A DNA stretch of 64,000 nucleotides from Streptomyces sp. HPF1205 (GTDB lineage: Bacteria; Actinomycetota; Actinomycetes; Streptomycetales; Streptomycetaceae): contig NZ_JAINVH010000029.1 of NCBI RefSeq assembly GCF_020400825.1, positions 1 to 64,000 on the forward strand. The letters run 5' to 3'. A model generated the notes under the pieces. It was not told the origin of the DNA. It did no database searches and saw only the letters and a list, made by a program, of their open reading frames with translations. Position 1 is the first letter of the stretch; each line of letters begins with the position of its first letter. Below are positions 25,342-34,011 of this stretch, piece by piece. The translations under genes and the position numbers were made by a program.

Positions 25342-26711
25342 CCACCGTGACCGCACCGCACGGAAAGCTGCCCGGCGAGGAATGGTACGAGGAGGCCGAG
25401 CCCCTCGTGCTCGACTCCGTCGAGCGGGCCGTCGCCGACATCGCGGCCGGCCGCCCCGTCGTGGTCGTCGACGACGAGGACCGGGAGAACGAGGGCGATC
25501 TGATCGTCGCCGCCGAGCTCGTCACCCCGGAGATCGTCGCGTTCATGATGGCCGCGTGCCGCGGCCTGATCTGCGTGCCCATGCCGGGAACCGACCTGGA
25601 CCGGCTCGAACTGCCGCAGATGGTCGCCGACAACACCGAGTCGATGCGCACCGCCTTCACCGTCTCGGTGGACGCGGGTGCCGCGCACGGCGTGAGCACC
25701 GGCATCTCCGCCGCCGACCGGGCCACCACGATCCGGCTCCTGACCGAACCCGGTTCGCGCCCCGCCGACTTCGTACGGCCCGGCCACGTCTTCCCGCTGC
25801 GGGCCCGCCCCGGCGGCGTCCTGGAGCGGCCCGGCCACACCGAGGCCGGGGTGGACCTGGCCCGGCTGGCCGGACTGCGGCCCGCGGCGGCGATCGTCGA
25901 GATCGCCCGCGAGGACGGCACCATGGCCCGCCTGCCGGACCTGGTGGTCTTCGCCCGCAAGCACGGCCTGGCGATCATCTCCATCGCGGACCTCGTCGCC
26001 CACCGCCGGTCGGCCGAGGCGCCGGTCGTCCTCCGGCCGGCCGAGGAACCCGCCGTCCGCCGGTCGGCCGAGGCGCCGACTGACCTCCGGCCGACCGAGG
26101 CACCCGCCGTCCGCCGGGAGGCCAGCACCGACCTGCCCACCGCGTACGGCCCCTTCCGGGCCCACGGCTACCGCGCCGCCGACGGCGTGGAGCACATCGC
26201 GCTGGTCGCCGGCGACATCGGCGACGGCGAGGACGTCCTGGTCCGGGTGCACTCCGAGTGCCTGACCGGCGACGTCCTCGGCTCCCGGCGCTGCGACTGC
26301 GGCCCGCAACTGCAGCAGGCCCTGCGCAAGGTGGCGGCCGAGGGCCGCGGGGTGGTGGTCTACCTGCGCGGCCACGAGGGCCGCGGCATCGGCCTGCTGT
26401 CGAAGCTGCGCGCCTACGAACTCCAGGAGCGCGGCCGCGACACTCTCGACGCCAACCTGGAGCTGGGCCTGCCCGCCGACGCCCGCGACTACGGGGCCGC
26501 CGCCCGCATCCTCGCCGACCTCGGCGTACGCTCGCTGCGGCTGATGACCAACAACCCGGCCAAGACCGGGGCGCTGGCCGGTCAGGACCTGCGGGTGCTG
26601 GGCCGCGAGCCGATGCCCGTGGCCGCCGGCGAGCACAACCTGCGGTACCTGCGCACCAAGCGGGACCGGATGGGCCACGACCTGCCGTGGCTGGACGCGG
26701 CCGGCGGCTGA
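25338..26711 (+). CDS. ribBA: Bifunctional 3,4-dihydroxy-2-butanone-4-phosphate synthase / GTP cyclohydrolase II
   Basis: The 457-residue enzyme supplies both riboflavin precursors. The N-terminal RibB domain has DDEDRENEGD (residues 45-54) and the HTEAGVDL metal-site segment. The C-terminal RibA domain, from about 265, has the zinc cysteines 308, 319 and 321 (VHSECLTGDVLGSRRCDCG), the RGHEGRGIGL loop and LMTNNPAK. Between the domains lies an insertion of about 40 residues built from an 18-residue repeat (RRSAEAP, LRPAEEP, RRSAEAP, LRPTEAP), longer than the usual linker. The ATG is fixed by overlap with ribM. Confidence 0.96.
   Translation: MTTVTAPHGKLPGEEWYEEAEPLVLDSVERAVADIAAGRPVVVVDDEDRENEGDLIVAAELVTPEIVAFMMAACRGLICVPMPGTDLDRLELPQMVADNTESMRTAFTVSVDAGAAHGVSTGISAADRATTIRLLTEPGSRPADFVRPGHVFPLRARPGGVLERPGHTEAGVDLARLAGLRPAAAIVEIAREDGTMARLPDLVVFARKHGLAIISIADLVAHRRSAEAPVVLRPAEEPAVRRSAEAPTDLRPTEAPAVRREASTDLPTAYGPFRAHGYRAADGVEHIALVAGDIGDGEDVLVRVHSECLTGDVLGSRRCDCGPQLQQALRKVAAEGRGVVVYLRGHEGRGIGLLSKLRAYELQERGRDTLDANLELGLPADARDYGAAARILADLGVRSLRLMTNNPAKTGALAGQDLRVLGREPMPVAAGEHNLRYLRTKRDRMGHDLPWLDAAGG
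26005..26125 (+). repeat. 54-bp in-frame repeat in the ribBA linker
   Basis: A unit encoding RRSAEAP-x-x-LRP-x-E-x-PAV occurs about twice with a partial third copy. It encodes residues about 223-263 of RibBA, between the two catalytic domains, and keeps the frame. Confidence 0.75.
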
Positions 26712-26759
26712 TCCCGCCGCCGGGTCCGGCCCACCCGTAACACAATCCGGCATGTCCGG

Positions 26760-26778
26760 CCGGTCCCGTGGGGACCGG
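26760..26778 (+). terminator. Small hairpin between ribBA and ribH
   Basis: An 8-bp perfect stem (CCGGTCCC / GGGACCGG) closes a 3-base loop (GTG), 49 bases after the ribBA stop. It may be an attenuating or mRNA-processing hairpin inside the operon. Confidence 0.5.
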
Positions 26779-26793
26779 GCACACGACGCACCA

Positions 26794-26835
26794 CCAAGCA
26801 CCGAGCACCAAGCACCGAGCACCAAGCACCGAGGA
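26794..26835 (+). repeat. Three tandem 14-bp repeats carrying the ribH ribosome site
   Basis: CCAAGCACCGAGCA is repeated at 26794, 26808 and 26822; in the last copy the end reads GAGGA and becomes the ribosome-binding site of ribH (GTG at 26841). Confidence 0.85.
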
Positions 26836-26840
26836 GAGAA

Positions 26841-27326
26841 GTGAGCGGTAAGGGCGCCCCCGAGCTGACCGTGAAGAACTGCGGCGACCTGCGGGTCGCG
26901 GTGATCGCGGCGCAGTGGCACACCCAGGTGATGGACGGCCTGCTGGACGGGGCCACGCGCGCCCTGCGGGACCTCGGCATCGACGAGCCGACCGTGCTGC
27001 GGGTGCCGGGCAGTTTCGAACTGCCCGTCGTCGCCAAGGTGCTGGCCGGCCGCGGGTACGACGCGGTGGTGGCCCTCGGGGTCATCATCCGCGGCGGCAC
27101 CCCGCACTTCGAGTACGTCTCGCAGGGCGTGACCGCCGGGCTGACGCAGGTCGCGGTGGAGACCGGGGTGCCGGTCGGCTTCGGCATCCTGACCTGCGAC
27201 ACCGAGGAACAGGCCCTGGACCGGGCGGGACTGCCCGGATCCGCGGAGGACAAGGGCCACGAGGCGGTCACCGCCGCCGTCGCGACGGCGACCGTTCTCC
27301 GATCGGTATCCGAACCGTGGCGGTGA
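26841..27326 (+). CDS. ribH: 6,7-dimethyl-8-ribityllumazine synthase
   Basis: The 161-residue protein makes lumazine, the substrate of RibE, from the RibD-derived pyrimidine and the RibBA-derived butanone phosphate. Family segments are VPGSFELPVVAKVLA, ALGVIIRGGTPHFEYV with the catalytic His89, and FGILTCDTEEQALDRAG, ending with DKGHEAV. Members assemble as pentamers or 60-mer capsids. The GTG at 26841 has GAGGAGAGAA just upstream, inside a 14-bp tandem repeat. hisE follows after 33 bases, probably in the same transcript. Confidence 0.97.
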   Translation: MSGKGAPELTVKNCGDLRVAVIAAQWHTQVMDGLLDGATRALRDLGIDEPTVLRVPGSFELPVVAKVLAGRGYDAVVALGVIIRGGTPHFEYVSQGVTAGLTQVAVETGVPVGFGILTCDTEEQALDRAGLPGSAEDKGHEAVTAAVATATVLRSVSEPWR

Positions 27327-27359
27327 GCGGCGGCCGGTTCCCCGTACGCTAGGACCACC

Positions 27360-27632
27360 ATGGCCAACAAGACATTCGAGGAGCTCTTCGACGAGCTCCG
27401 GCACAAGGCCGCCACCGGCGACCCCAGCACGTCACGCACCGCCGAACTCGTCGGCAAGGGCGTGCACGCGATCGGCAAGAAGGTGGTGGAGGAGGCCGCC
27501 GAGGTGTGGATGGCCGCCGAGTACGAGGGCGCCGACGCCACCGCCGAGGAGATCTCCCAGCTGCTGTACCACGTCCAGGTGATGATGGTCGCCCGCGGCA
27601 TCTCGCTGGCCGACGTCTACGCCCACCTGTGA
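27360..27632 (+). CDS. hisE: Phosphoribosyl-ATP diphosphatase
   Basis: The 90-residue all-helical protein removes pyrophosphate from phosphoribosyl-ATP, the second step of histidine synthesis. The MazG-like signature is present in FEELFDELRHKAA, GKKVVEEAAEVWMAAEYEG and EEISQLLYHVQVMMVARG, with the acidic metal-binding residues EExxE. It sits between ribH and hisG; the hisE-hisG pair is standard in actinobacteria and its attachment to the rib operon is a known arrangement. The ATG at 27360 has AGGA 6 bases upstream. Confidence 0.96.
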   Translation: MANKTFEELFDELRHKAATGDPSTSRTAELVGKGVHAIGKKVVEEAAEVWMAAEYEGADATAEEISQLLYHVQVMMVARGISLADVYAHL

Positions 27633-27691
27633 CCGCCCCGACCCGCTCCCCGTACGACACCCGCACGCGCGAAGAGAAGGAAACCGCCCCC

Positions 27692-28540
27692 ATGCTGCGC
27701 ATCGCCGTCCCGAACAAGGGCTCCCTGTCGGCACCCGCGGCGGCCATGCTGCACGAGGCCGGCTACCGGCAGCGCACGGAGTCCAAGGAACTGGTCATGG
27801 TGGACCGCGACAACGGGGTGGAGTTCTTCTACCTGCGGCCGCGGGACATCGCGATCTACGTCAGCTCCGGCCGGCTCGACATCGGCATCACCGGCCGGGA
27901 CCTGCTGCTGGACTCCGGCGCGGGCGCGGAGGAGATCATGCAGCTGGGCTTCGCCCGCTCCACCTTCCGGTACGCGGGCAGGCCCGGCGTCGCGCGGAGC
28001 GTCGGTGACCTCGGCGGCATGACGATCGCCACCTCGTACGAGGGCGTGGTCGCCAAGCACCTGGCCGACCACGGCGTGGACGCCTCCGTGGTGCACCTCG
28101 ACGGCGCCGTCGAGACGGCGGTCAAGCTCGGCGTGGCCGAGGTGATCGCCGACGTGGTGGAGACCGGCACCTCGCTGCGCAACGCCGGCCTGGAGACCTT
28201 CGGCGAGCCGATCATGGAGTCCGAGGCGATCGTCGTCCGGCGCACGGGCGCGGACCCCCAGGAGGGCAAGGTCCAGCAGTTCCTGCGCCGCCTGCAGGGC
28301 GTCCTGGTGGCCCGGCGGTACGTGATGATGGACTACGACATCCGCGCCGAGCAGGTCGAGAAGGCCGTCGCCCTCACTCCCGGCCTGGAGTCGCCGACGG
28401 TCTCCCCGCTGCACCACGAGGGCTGGGTCGCCGTCCGCGCGATGGTCCCCACCAGCGACGCCCAGCGGATCATGGACGAGCTGTACGACCTGGGCGCGCG
28501 CGCCATCCTGACCACCGGCATCCACGCCGCACGGCTGTGA
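27692..28540 (+). CDS. hisG: ATP phosphoribosyltransferase (long form)
   Basis: The 282-residue enzyme joins ATP and PRPP, the committed step of histidine synthesis. It has the opening LRIAVPNKGSLS, the DIGITGRDLLLDSG segment, and the PRPP site VIADVVETGTSLRNAGL. The last 75 residues (TPGLESPTVSPLHHEGWVAVRAMV) are the ACT-like regulatory domain of the long HisG, so histidine feedback inhibition is expected and no HisZ partner is needed. The ATG at 27692 has GAGAAGGA about 10 bases upstream. Confidence 0.97.
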   Translation: MLRIAVPNKGSLSAPAAAMLHEAGYRQRTESKELVMVDRDNGVEFFYLRPRDIAIYVSSGRLDIGITGRDLLLDSGAGAEEIMQLGFARSTFRYAGRPGVARSVGDLGGMTIATSYEGVVAKHLADHGVDASVVHLDGAVETAVKLGVAEVIADVVETGTSLRNAGLETFGEPIMESEAIVVRRTGADPQEGKVQQFLRRLQGVLVARRYVMMDYDIRAEQVEKAVALTPGLESPTVSPLHHEGWVAVRAMVPTSDAQRIMDELYDLGARAILTTGIHAARL

Positions 28541-28547
28541 CGGCGCC

Positions 28548-29030
28548 ATGACCGCCCCGGCGCCCGAGCCCCTGCCCGTGACCTTCCGGCCCGCGGTGAC
28601 GCGGGCGGTGCTGCTGTCCATCGCGGCCGCGCTGTTCACGACCCTCACGACGGTCGCCGCGCTGATGCCCGAGGAGGGCGCGGAGCCGTGGAGCGTCGGC
28701 GACCGGGTCACGGTCGGGGTGGCCGCGGCGGTGATATCCGGTGGTCTCGTGCTGCTGGCCAGGCCCAAGGCGGTCGCCGACGCCGACGGGCTCACGGTCG
28801 TCAACGTGCGGGTGACGCGGCGCCTGGCCTGGCCGCAGGTGGTACGGGTGAACCTGCGCGACGGCGACGCCTGGGTCCATCTGGACCTCGCCGACGGCAC
28901 CACCCTCGCGGTGATGGCCATCCAGCCGGGAATCGCCAGGCGGCGGGCCCTGCGCGACGCCCGGCGGCTGCGGGACCTGGTCGAGGCGCTGGGCGAGGCC
29001 CGCGATCCTTCGCGGCTGCGGCCGGAATGA
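28548..29030 (+). CDS. PH-domain membrane protein
   Basis: The 160-residue protein has two N-terminal membrane helices (AVLLSIAAALFTTLTTVAAL and VTVGVAAAVISGGLVLLA) and then a small bacterial PH-like domain (residues 75-155: LTVVNVRVTRRLAWPQVVRVNLRDGDAWVHLDLADG). Such proteins follow hisG in many Streptomyces genomes; the role is unknown. It starts only 7 bases after hisG, so it is in the same operon. Nothing else unusual is seen. Confidence 0.85.
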   Translation: MTAPAPEPLPVTFRPAVTRAVLLSIAAALFTTLTTVAALMPEEGAEPWSVGDRVTVGVAAAVISGGLVLLARPKAVADADGLTVVNVRVTRRLAWPQVVRVNLRDGDAWVHLDLADGTTLAVMAIQPGIARRRALRDARRLRDLVEALGEARDPSRLRPE

Positions 29031-29236
29031 CTACCCTGGATCCGAGCGGCGCCCACCGCGCCCGCCCCGCACCTTTTCGGCCGTGCACGCCGCGAACCGT
29101 GCCGTACGCGCCGGCGCGCATCCCGCGCGCCGCGGGGCCCCGACCGACCGAGGAGTGACACTCACACCCCGATGGACGAACCGTCCGGTAGTACCTGCGC
29201 CGCCCCTCCCTCCGCGCACCAGGGAGCGGCGGCACC

Positions 29237-30568
29237 ATGAGCACCTCGTTGCTGCTGCTCGCAGCCGCCTTCGTTCTGATCCTCGCCAACGGATTCTTCG
29301 TCGCCGCCGAATTCGGCCTGGTGACCGTCGAGCGCCCGGCCGCCGAACGCGCCGCGGCCGACGGCGACCGGCGCGCCCGCGGTGTGGTGGCGGCGCTGCG
29401 CAACCTCTCCTTCCAGCTCTCCGGGACCCAGCTCGGCATCACCATCACCTCCCTGGTGGTCGGCATGCTCGCCGAGCCCGCCCTCGCCGACCTCCTCGGC
29501 GGGCCGCTGCGGGCCGCCGGCGTGCCGAAGGGCGCGGCCCCCGGCTTCGCCGTGGCCGTCGGGATGATGGTCGCCTCCGGCGTGCAGATGGTCATCGGCG
29601 AGCTGGTGCCCAAGAACTGGGCCGTCTCGCGCCCGCTGGCCGTCGCCCGGGTGGTGGCCGGGCCCCAGCGTGCCTTCTCCCGCGCCCTGCGCCCGGTCAT
29701 CGACGTACTCAACCGGGCCGCCAACCGCCTGGTCCGGCTGCTCGGCGTCGAACCGGCCGACGAGCTCGCGTCCGCCCGCACCCCCACCGAGCTGGTCTCC
29801 CTGGCCAAGCACTCGGCGCTGGCCGGCGCGCTGGAACAGGACACCGCCGACCTGTTCGTCCGCACCCTCTCGCTCGGCGACCTCACCGCCGAGAACGTGA
29901 TGACCCCCCGGGTGCGGGTCAGCGCGCTGGAGGACACCGCGACCGCCGCCGACGTCCTCAACCTGACCCGCGCCACCGGCCTGTCCCGCTTCCCGGTCTA
30001 CCGGGAGCGGCTGGACGACATCACCGGCATGGTCCACCTCAAGGACGCCCTCGCCGTCCCCGCCGACCTGCGCGGCCGCACCCCGGCCGGCCGCATAGCG
30101 GTCGCCCCGCTGCTCGTGCCGGAGACCCTGCCCGGACGGCAGCTGCTGGAACTGCTGCGCAGCCAGCAGCCGATCGCGGTGGTCGTCGACGAGTACGGCG
30201 GCACGGCCGGCGTGGTCACCCTGGAGGACATCGTCGAGGAACTGGTCGGCGAGGTGCGCGACGAGCACGATGCCGCCGACCTGCCGGAACTCGGCGCCGC
30301 CCCCGCCGAGAACGGGCACCCGGCCTGGGACGCCGACGGCGGCTGCCGCATCGACACCCTGGCCCGCATCGGGCTCACCGCCCCCGAGGGCCCGTACGAG
30401 ACGGTGGCCGGACTCGTCGCCGACCTGCTCGAACGCATCCCGGAGGCGGGTGACACCGCGGTGCTCCCCGGCTGGCTGCTGCGGGTCGAGGAGGTCGGCC
30501 ACCACCGGGCCGAGCGCGTGCGGATCGTGCGTACCGGGCCCGTCGCGGGGGAGGAGAGCGAACGATGA
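29237..30568 (+). CDS. CNNM/CBS-domain membrane protein (CorC/HlyC family)
   Basis: The 443-residue protein has an N-terminal CNNM (DUF21) membrane domain of about four helices with the conserved NGFFVAAEFGLVTVERP and the GELVPKNWAV segment. A pair of CBS domains follows (about residues 205-335, with MTPRVRVSALEDTATAADVL and TGLSRFPVYRERLDDITGMVHLKDAL), then a C-terminal CorC_HlyC domain (about 355-430). Relatives include magnesium/cobalt efflux proteins and putative haemolysins. The ATG at 29237 follows GGAGCGGCGGCACC. The second CNNM gene overlaps its stop by four bases. Confidence 0.9.
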   Translation: MSTSLLLLAAAFVLILANGFFVAAEFGLVTVERPAAERAAADGDRRARGVVAALRNLSFQLSGTQLGITITSLVVGMLAEPALADLLGGPLRAAGVPKGAAPGFAVAVGMMVASGVQMVIGELVPKNWAVSRPLAVARVVAGPQRAFSRALRPVIDVLNRAANRLVRLLGVEPADELASARTPTELVSLAKHSALAGALEQDTADLFVRTLSLGDLTAENVMTPRVRVSALEDTATAADVLNLTRATGLSRFPVYRERLDDITGMVHLKDALAVPADLRGRTPAGRIAVAPLLVPETLPGRQLLELLRSQQPIAVVVDEYGGTAGVVTLEDIVEELVGEVRDEHDAADLPELGAAPAENGHPAWDADGGCRIDTLARIGLTAPEGPYETVAGLVADLLERIPEAGDTAVLPGWLLRVEEVGHHRAERVRIVRTGPVAGEESER

Positions 30569-31662
30569 GCGTTCTCCAACTCCTGTTCGCCGTGCTGCTG
30601 GTGCTCGGCAACGCCTTCTTCGTCGGCGCCGAGTTCGCCCTGGTCTCGGTGCGCCGCAGCCAGATCGAGCCGCTCGCCGGGGAGCAGCGGCGGGCCCGTA
30701 CCGTCCTGTACGGCCTGGAGCACCTGCCGCAGATGATGGCCGCCGCCCAGTTCGGTGTCACCGTCTGCTCGCTGACGCTGGGCGCGGTGGCCGAACCGAC
30801 CGTCGCCCACCTGATGGAACCGGTGTTCGCCGCCGCGCACGTCCCCGGCGACCTGGCGCACGCCGTCGGGTACGTCCTCGCCCTCGCGCTGGTGGTGTCC
30901 CTGCACCTGGTGATCGGCGAGCTGGTGCCGAAGAACCTGGCCATGGCCGACCCGGAGCGGACCGCGCTGCGGCTCAGCCCGGGGCTGGTCGGCTTCGCCC
31001 GCGTCTTCCGCCCGGTGATCGTGGTGCTGGGCGCCTGCGCCCGGCTGGTCCTGCGGGCCTTCGGCGTCGAGCCCAAGGACGAGGTCGACGCGGTCTTCAC
31101 CAGCGCGGAGCTGACCGTGCTCGTCGAGGACGCCCGCCGGGCCGGCCTGCTCGACCGCGACGAGCAGGAGCGCCTGGAGGACGCCCTGGAGCTGGGCACC
31201 CGCCCGGTCACCGAGGTGCTCCTCACGCCCGGTGAGCTGGTCACCCTCGAACCCAGCGCGACCCCGCGCGAGGTCGAGGAACTCACCGTGCGCACCGGCT
31301 ACTCCCGCTTCCCGGTCGCCGCCCCCGCGGCCGACGGGCCCGCCTACCTGGGCTACCTCCACGTCAAGGACGTCCTGGACGTGGAGGACCTCGACGCGCC
31401 GCTGCCGCGGCGGCTGTGGCGCCCCATGGTCACCCTGCGGGCCGACCTCCCGCTCGACGACGCCCTCACCGCGATGCGGCGGGCCGCCTCCCACCTGGCC
31501 GCCGTCGCCGAGCCGGGCGGGCGGGTGCTCGGGCTCGTCGCGCTGGAGGACGTGCTGGAGATGCTGGTGGGCGAGGTCAGGGATCCCGCCCACCCCGATC
31601 CGGAGGTGCCGGGGCCCGCGGCCCACTCGGTCCGCGCGGACCCGGGCGAACTCGTGCGGTGA
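30565..31662 (+). CDS. Second CNNM/CBS-domain membrane protein (shorter)
   Basis: The 365-residue protein repeats the plan of its neighbour: NAFFVGAEFALVSVRRSQIE and GELVPKNLAMADPERTAL in the membrane domain, then two CBS domains ending ALEDVLEMLVGEVRDP. It lacks the C-terminal CorC_HlyC domain. The ATG overlaps the previous stop (ATGA at 30565-30568), so the two probably form a heteromeric complex made from one transcript. Ion specificity is not known. Confidence 0.9.
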   Translation: MSVLQLLFAVLLVLGNAFFVGAEFALVSVRRSQIEPLAGEQRRARTVLYGLEHLPQMMAAAQFGVTVCSLTLGAVAEPTVAHLMEPVFAAAHVPGDLAHAVGYVLALALVVSLHLVIGELVPKNLAMADPERTALRLSPGLVGFARVFRPVIVVLGACARLVLRAFGVEPKDEVDAVFTSAELTVLVEDARRAGLLDRDEQERLEDALELGTRPVTEVLLTPGELVTLEPSATPREVEELTVRTGYSRFPVAAPAADGPAYLGYLHVKDVLDVEDLDAPLPRRLWRPMVTLRADLPLDDALTAMRRAASHLAAVAEPGGRVLGLVALEDVLEMLVGEVRDPAHPDPEVPGPAAHSVRADPGELVR

Positions 31663-31669
31663 CCCGCGG

Positions 31670-33556
31670 TCACTGCTCGCCGGGGTCCGGGGGCTGCACG
31701 CCCGGGCCCCGGCCCGAGAGCACCTCGCCGTACGCCTGCATCAGGTCGGGCAGGCGCAGCGTCGAGAGTTCCTCGCGGCCCGGCGTCGCGGGGTACTCCG
31801 ACAGGCGCAGGTCGCGGTAGGCGCAGCTCTTCTCGTACAGGGTGCGCAGGAAGCGGCCGTTGCCGAGTTCGTCGATCCAGCCCTGCTCCACGACGTGGCC
31901 GCTGATCGCCCCCAGCTCGTCCAGCGCCTCCTCGTCCCAGTGGTCGCCGTTCTCGGCGGCCAGCACCTGGCCGATGGCGGTGAGCTCGCCGGGCCGGTAG
32001 CTGGGGAAATCCACGCGGGTGGTGAAGCGGGACCCGAGGCCGGGGTTGACGGCCAGCAGCCGGTCCATGCCCTCCGGGTAGCCGGCCAGGATCACCACCA
32101 GCCGGTCCCGGTTGTCCTCGGCCCGCTTGAGCAGCACCTGCAGGGCCTCGTCGCCGTACGCGTCGCCCTTGCTGTAGCCGGAGTTGGACAGGGCATACGC
32201 CTCGTCCACGAACAGCACCCCGCCCAGGGCGGAGTCGATCAGCTCGTTGGCCTTGACCGCGGTCTGGCCGAGGAACTCGCCGACCAGGTCCGAGCGCTGG
32301 GCCTCGACCAGGTGGTCGCCGCCGAGCAGCCCGAGGGCGTAGAAGACCCGGCCCAGGATGCGGGCCACCGTGGTCTTGCCGGTGCCGGACGGCCCGGAGA
32401 AGACGAAGTGCCGCTTGGGCGGCTGCACCGGCAGGCCCTGCCCGGCCCGCAGCCGGGCCATCCGCAGTTGTGCGGACAGCGCCCTGACCTGTCGCTTGAC
32501 CGGCTCCAGGCCGACCATCCGGTCGAGTTCGGCCAGCGCCTCGGCAAGCAGCACGGGGCCGGAGCCGCCGAGCGGGAGCTGCGCGGGGCCGGCCGTGGCG
32601 GGCGCGGTCCGGTCCCGGGTGCCGTCGTCCAGCGGCCCGCCGGACAGCAGCGACTCGTCCAGGTCAGGGCCGCCCGGGCCGCTCGCGGCGCCCGGCTCGG
32701 GCAGCAGCTCCAGGTCGGCGCCGCCCTCGGGGACCGCCTGGCCGGCGCCGGACAGCGGTACGGCGGCCACGCCCGCCGTCTCGTCCAGGCCGTCGTCGGT
32801 CTCGTGGATCGCGGCGAGCCGGGCCGCGGTGTCCATGAAGGCCGGGTCGACGCGGTGCACCGCGCGGTAGAGCGGCACGGCGGCGGCGGTGCGGCCGGTG
32901 CCCTCGTGGGCACGCGCCAGCCAGTACCGCAGCTCCTTGCGCTGCGGCTGCTCGCTGCGGCAGCGCATCAGGGCGGCGGCCAGCAGCGGTTCGGCCTGTC
33001 CGCACATGTCCAGCCGCACCCGCGCCATACCGCCGAACAGGCCCGCCTCGATGCCGAGGACCGGATCACCGAGCAGCGGCTCGGTGTGCCGCACCAGGTG
33101 CTCCCAGTCCTTGACCAGGTAAGCGCGGCAGGCGTGCAGGAAGCGGACCTGCGGGTCGGTGTCTATCGGCGGGCAGTCGGCCAGCGCCCGGTCCAGTTCG
33201 GCGACGTGGCGGCCGTCGAGCCAGTGCGAGGCGTGCGCCAGCAGCAGGTCGCGGCCGGTCTCCAGCACCGGCTGCACCCACCATCCCAGCCAGTACCAGG
33301 AGTTGAGGGTCCTGCGGTGGGCCGCCCGCTGCTCGCCGAAGCGGTCCCGGTGCCGGTACATCTGCAGCAGCGCGGTGGGGGTGTCCGCCCGCAGCGCGTG
33401 CAGACCGAGCCAGGCGTCGGCCATCCCGGGGTCCACCCGGACCGCGGCCTTGAACTCCTCCTCCGCCTGGGCGTAGGCGCCCACCGTGTAGGCGTCCACG
33501 CCGCGCAGCCACGCCAGATCGGCCGGGGAGCCCGGGCGGCCGGTGCCGAAGTCCAT
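31670..33556 (-). CDS. TPR-containing AAA+ ATPase (EccA/CbbX/SpoVK-like)
   Basis: The 628-residue protein has an N-terminal helical TPR-like half (residues 1-280) and a C-terminal AAA+ ATPase of the CbbX/EccA type. Walker A is intact in FSGPSGTGKTTVARILG near 386-394, and Walker B in GGVLFVDEAYAL near 450. In type VII secretion EccA acts as a cytosolic chaperone ATPase, but no ESX gene lies nearby, so a general remodelling role is equally possible. The ATG at 33556 is used (GGGG upstream); an in-frame ATG at 33571 is five codons longer. It converges on the CNNM gene with 7 bases between stops. Confidence 0.85.
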   Translation of the reverse strand: MDFGTGRPGSPADLAWLRGVDAYTVGAYAQAEEEFKAAVRVDPGMADAWLGLHALRADTPTALLQMYRHRDRFGEQRAAHRRTLNSWYWLGWWVQPVLETGRDLLLAHASHWLDGRHVAELDRALADCPPIDTDPQVRFLHACRAYLVKDWEHLVRHTEPLLGDPVLGIEAGLFGGMARVRLDMCGQAEPLLAAALMRCRSEQPQRKELRYWLARAHEGTGRTAAAVPLYRAVHRVDPAFMDTAARLAAIHETDDGLDETAGVAAVPLSGAGQAVPEGGADLELLPEPGAASGPGGPDLDESLLSGGPLDDGTRDRTAPATAGPAQLPLGGSGPVLLAEALAELDRMVGLEPVKRQVRALSAQLRMARLRAGQGLPVQPPKRHFVFSGPSGTGKTTVARILGRVFYALGLLGGDHLVEAQRSDLVGEFLGQTAVKANELIDSALGGVLFVDEAYALSNSGYSKGDAYGDEALQVLLKRAEDNRDRLVVILAGYPEGMDRLLAVNPGLGSRFTTRVDFPSYRPGELTAIGQVLAAENGDHWDEEALDELGAISGHVVEQGWIDELGNGRFLRTLYEKSCAYRDLRLSEYPATPGREELSTLRLPDLMQAYGEVLSGRGPGVQPPDPGEQ

Positions 33557-33846
33557 CAAGTCCCCACCCATCCGTCCCCGCCGCGCCGTCTCGCTCACCC
33601 CAACCCGGGCGTGCCGGGCAGTAGTTGAGGCGCGCGGTGGTTCCCCAGCCCGTACCGCGGCGCCCTTTTCGCATCGTACCCGCGATGCCTGGAACACCGA
33701 AGGGCGCCGTGGCACGCGAGACGGCGGACCGCGGCGGGCGGGGGCGGCCGGCGTGCGCCGGGGCGCGGGAGCGTACGGGCGCCACCGCGTCACGCAGGGT
33801 GAGGAGAGGGGGGTCGCAGACCGGACAATACGGGCCCGGGGGCAGG

Positions 33847-33886
33847 ACGGAGCCCCCGGTCACGGGGGAACAACCGGGGGCTCCGT
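33847..33886. terminator. Strong hairpin, 14-bp perfect stem
   Basis: Arms 33847-33860 and 33873-33886 pair perfectly over 14 bp around a 12-base loop and are followed by GTTT on the plus strand. It lies in the 455-base gap between the kinase gene (stop at 34012, minus strand) and the AAA+ gene (start 33556, minus strand), so it separates these two minus-strand units. The rest of the gap has no supported gene. Confidence 0.75.
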
Positions 33887-34011
33887 GTTTGCGGAAGCGG
33901 CATTCCGGCCGCTTGGTTGAAAACGTAATTGCTGGATACCCCCAGGGTCAAGCAGTGTCGGTCACCCCGGGGGACGCGCCGGCGCGGCGACCGCGCGCCG
34001 ACGCCGCGCCC

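Noticed and set aside
25146..27404. Very long open frame on the minus strand across ribM, ribBA and ribH (over 700 codons)
   Set aside because: It is antisense to well-recognised enzymes. Its composition (His, Gly, Ala, Arg rich) is that of a mirror frame of GC-biased codons, with no recognisable domain.
31670..33556. AAA+ protein considered as evidence for a type VII secretion locus
   Set aside because: No EccB-E, EsxA/B or mycosin gene is present around it, so only the EccA-like fold can be claimed.
33847..33960. Possible tRNA near the 14-bp hairpin
   Set aside because: The stem is too long and the loop does not match anticodon or T-arm consensus; no cloverleaf can be drawn.
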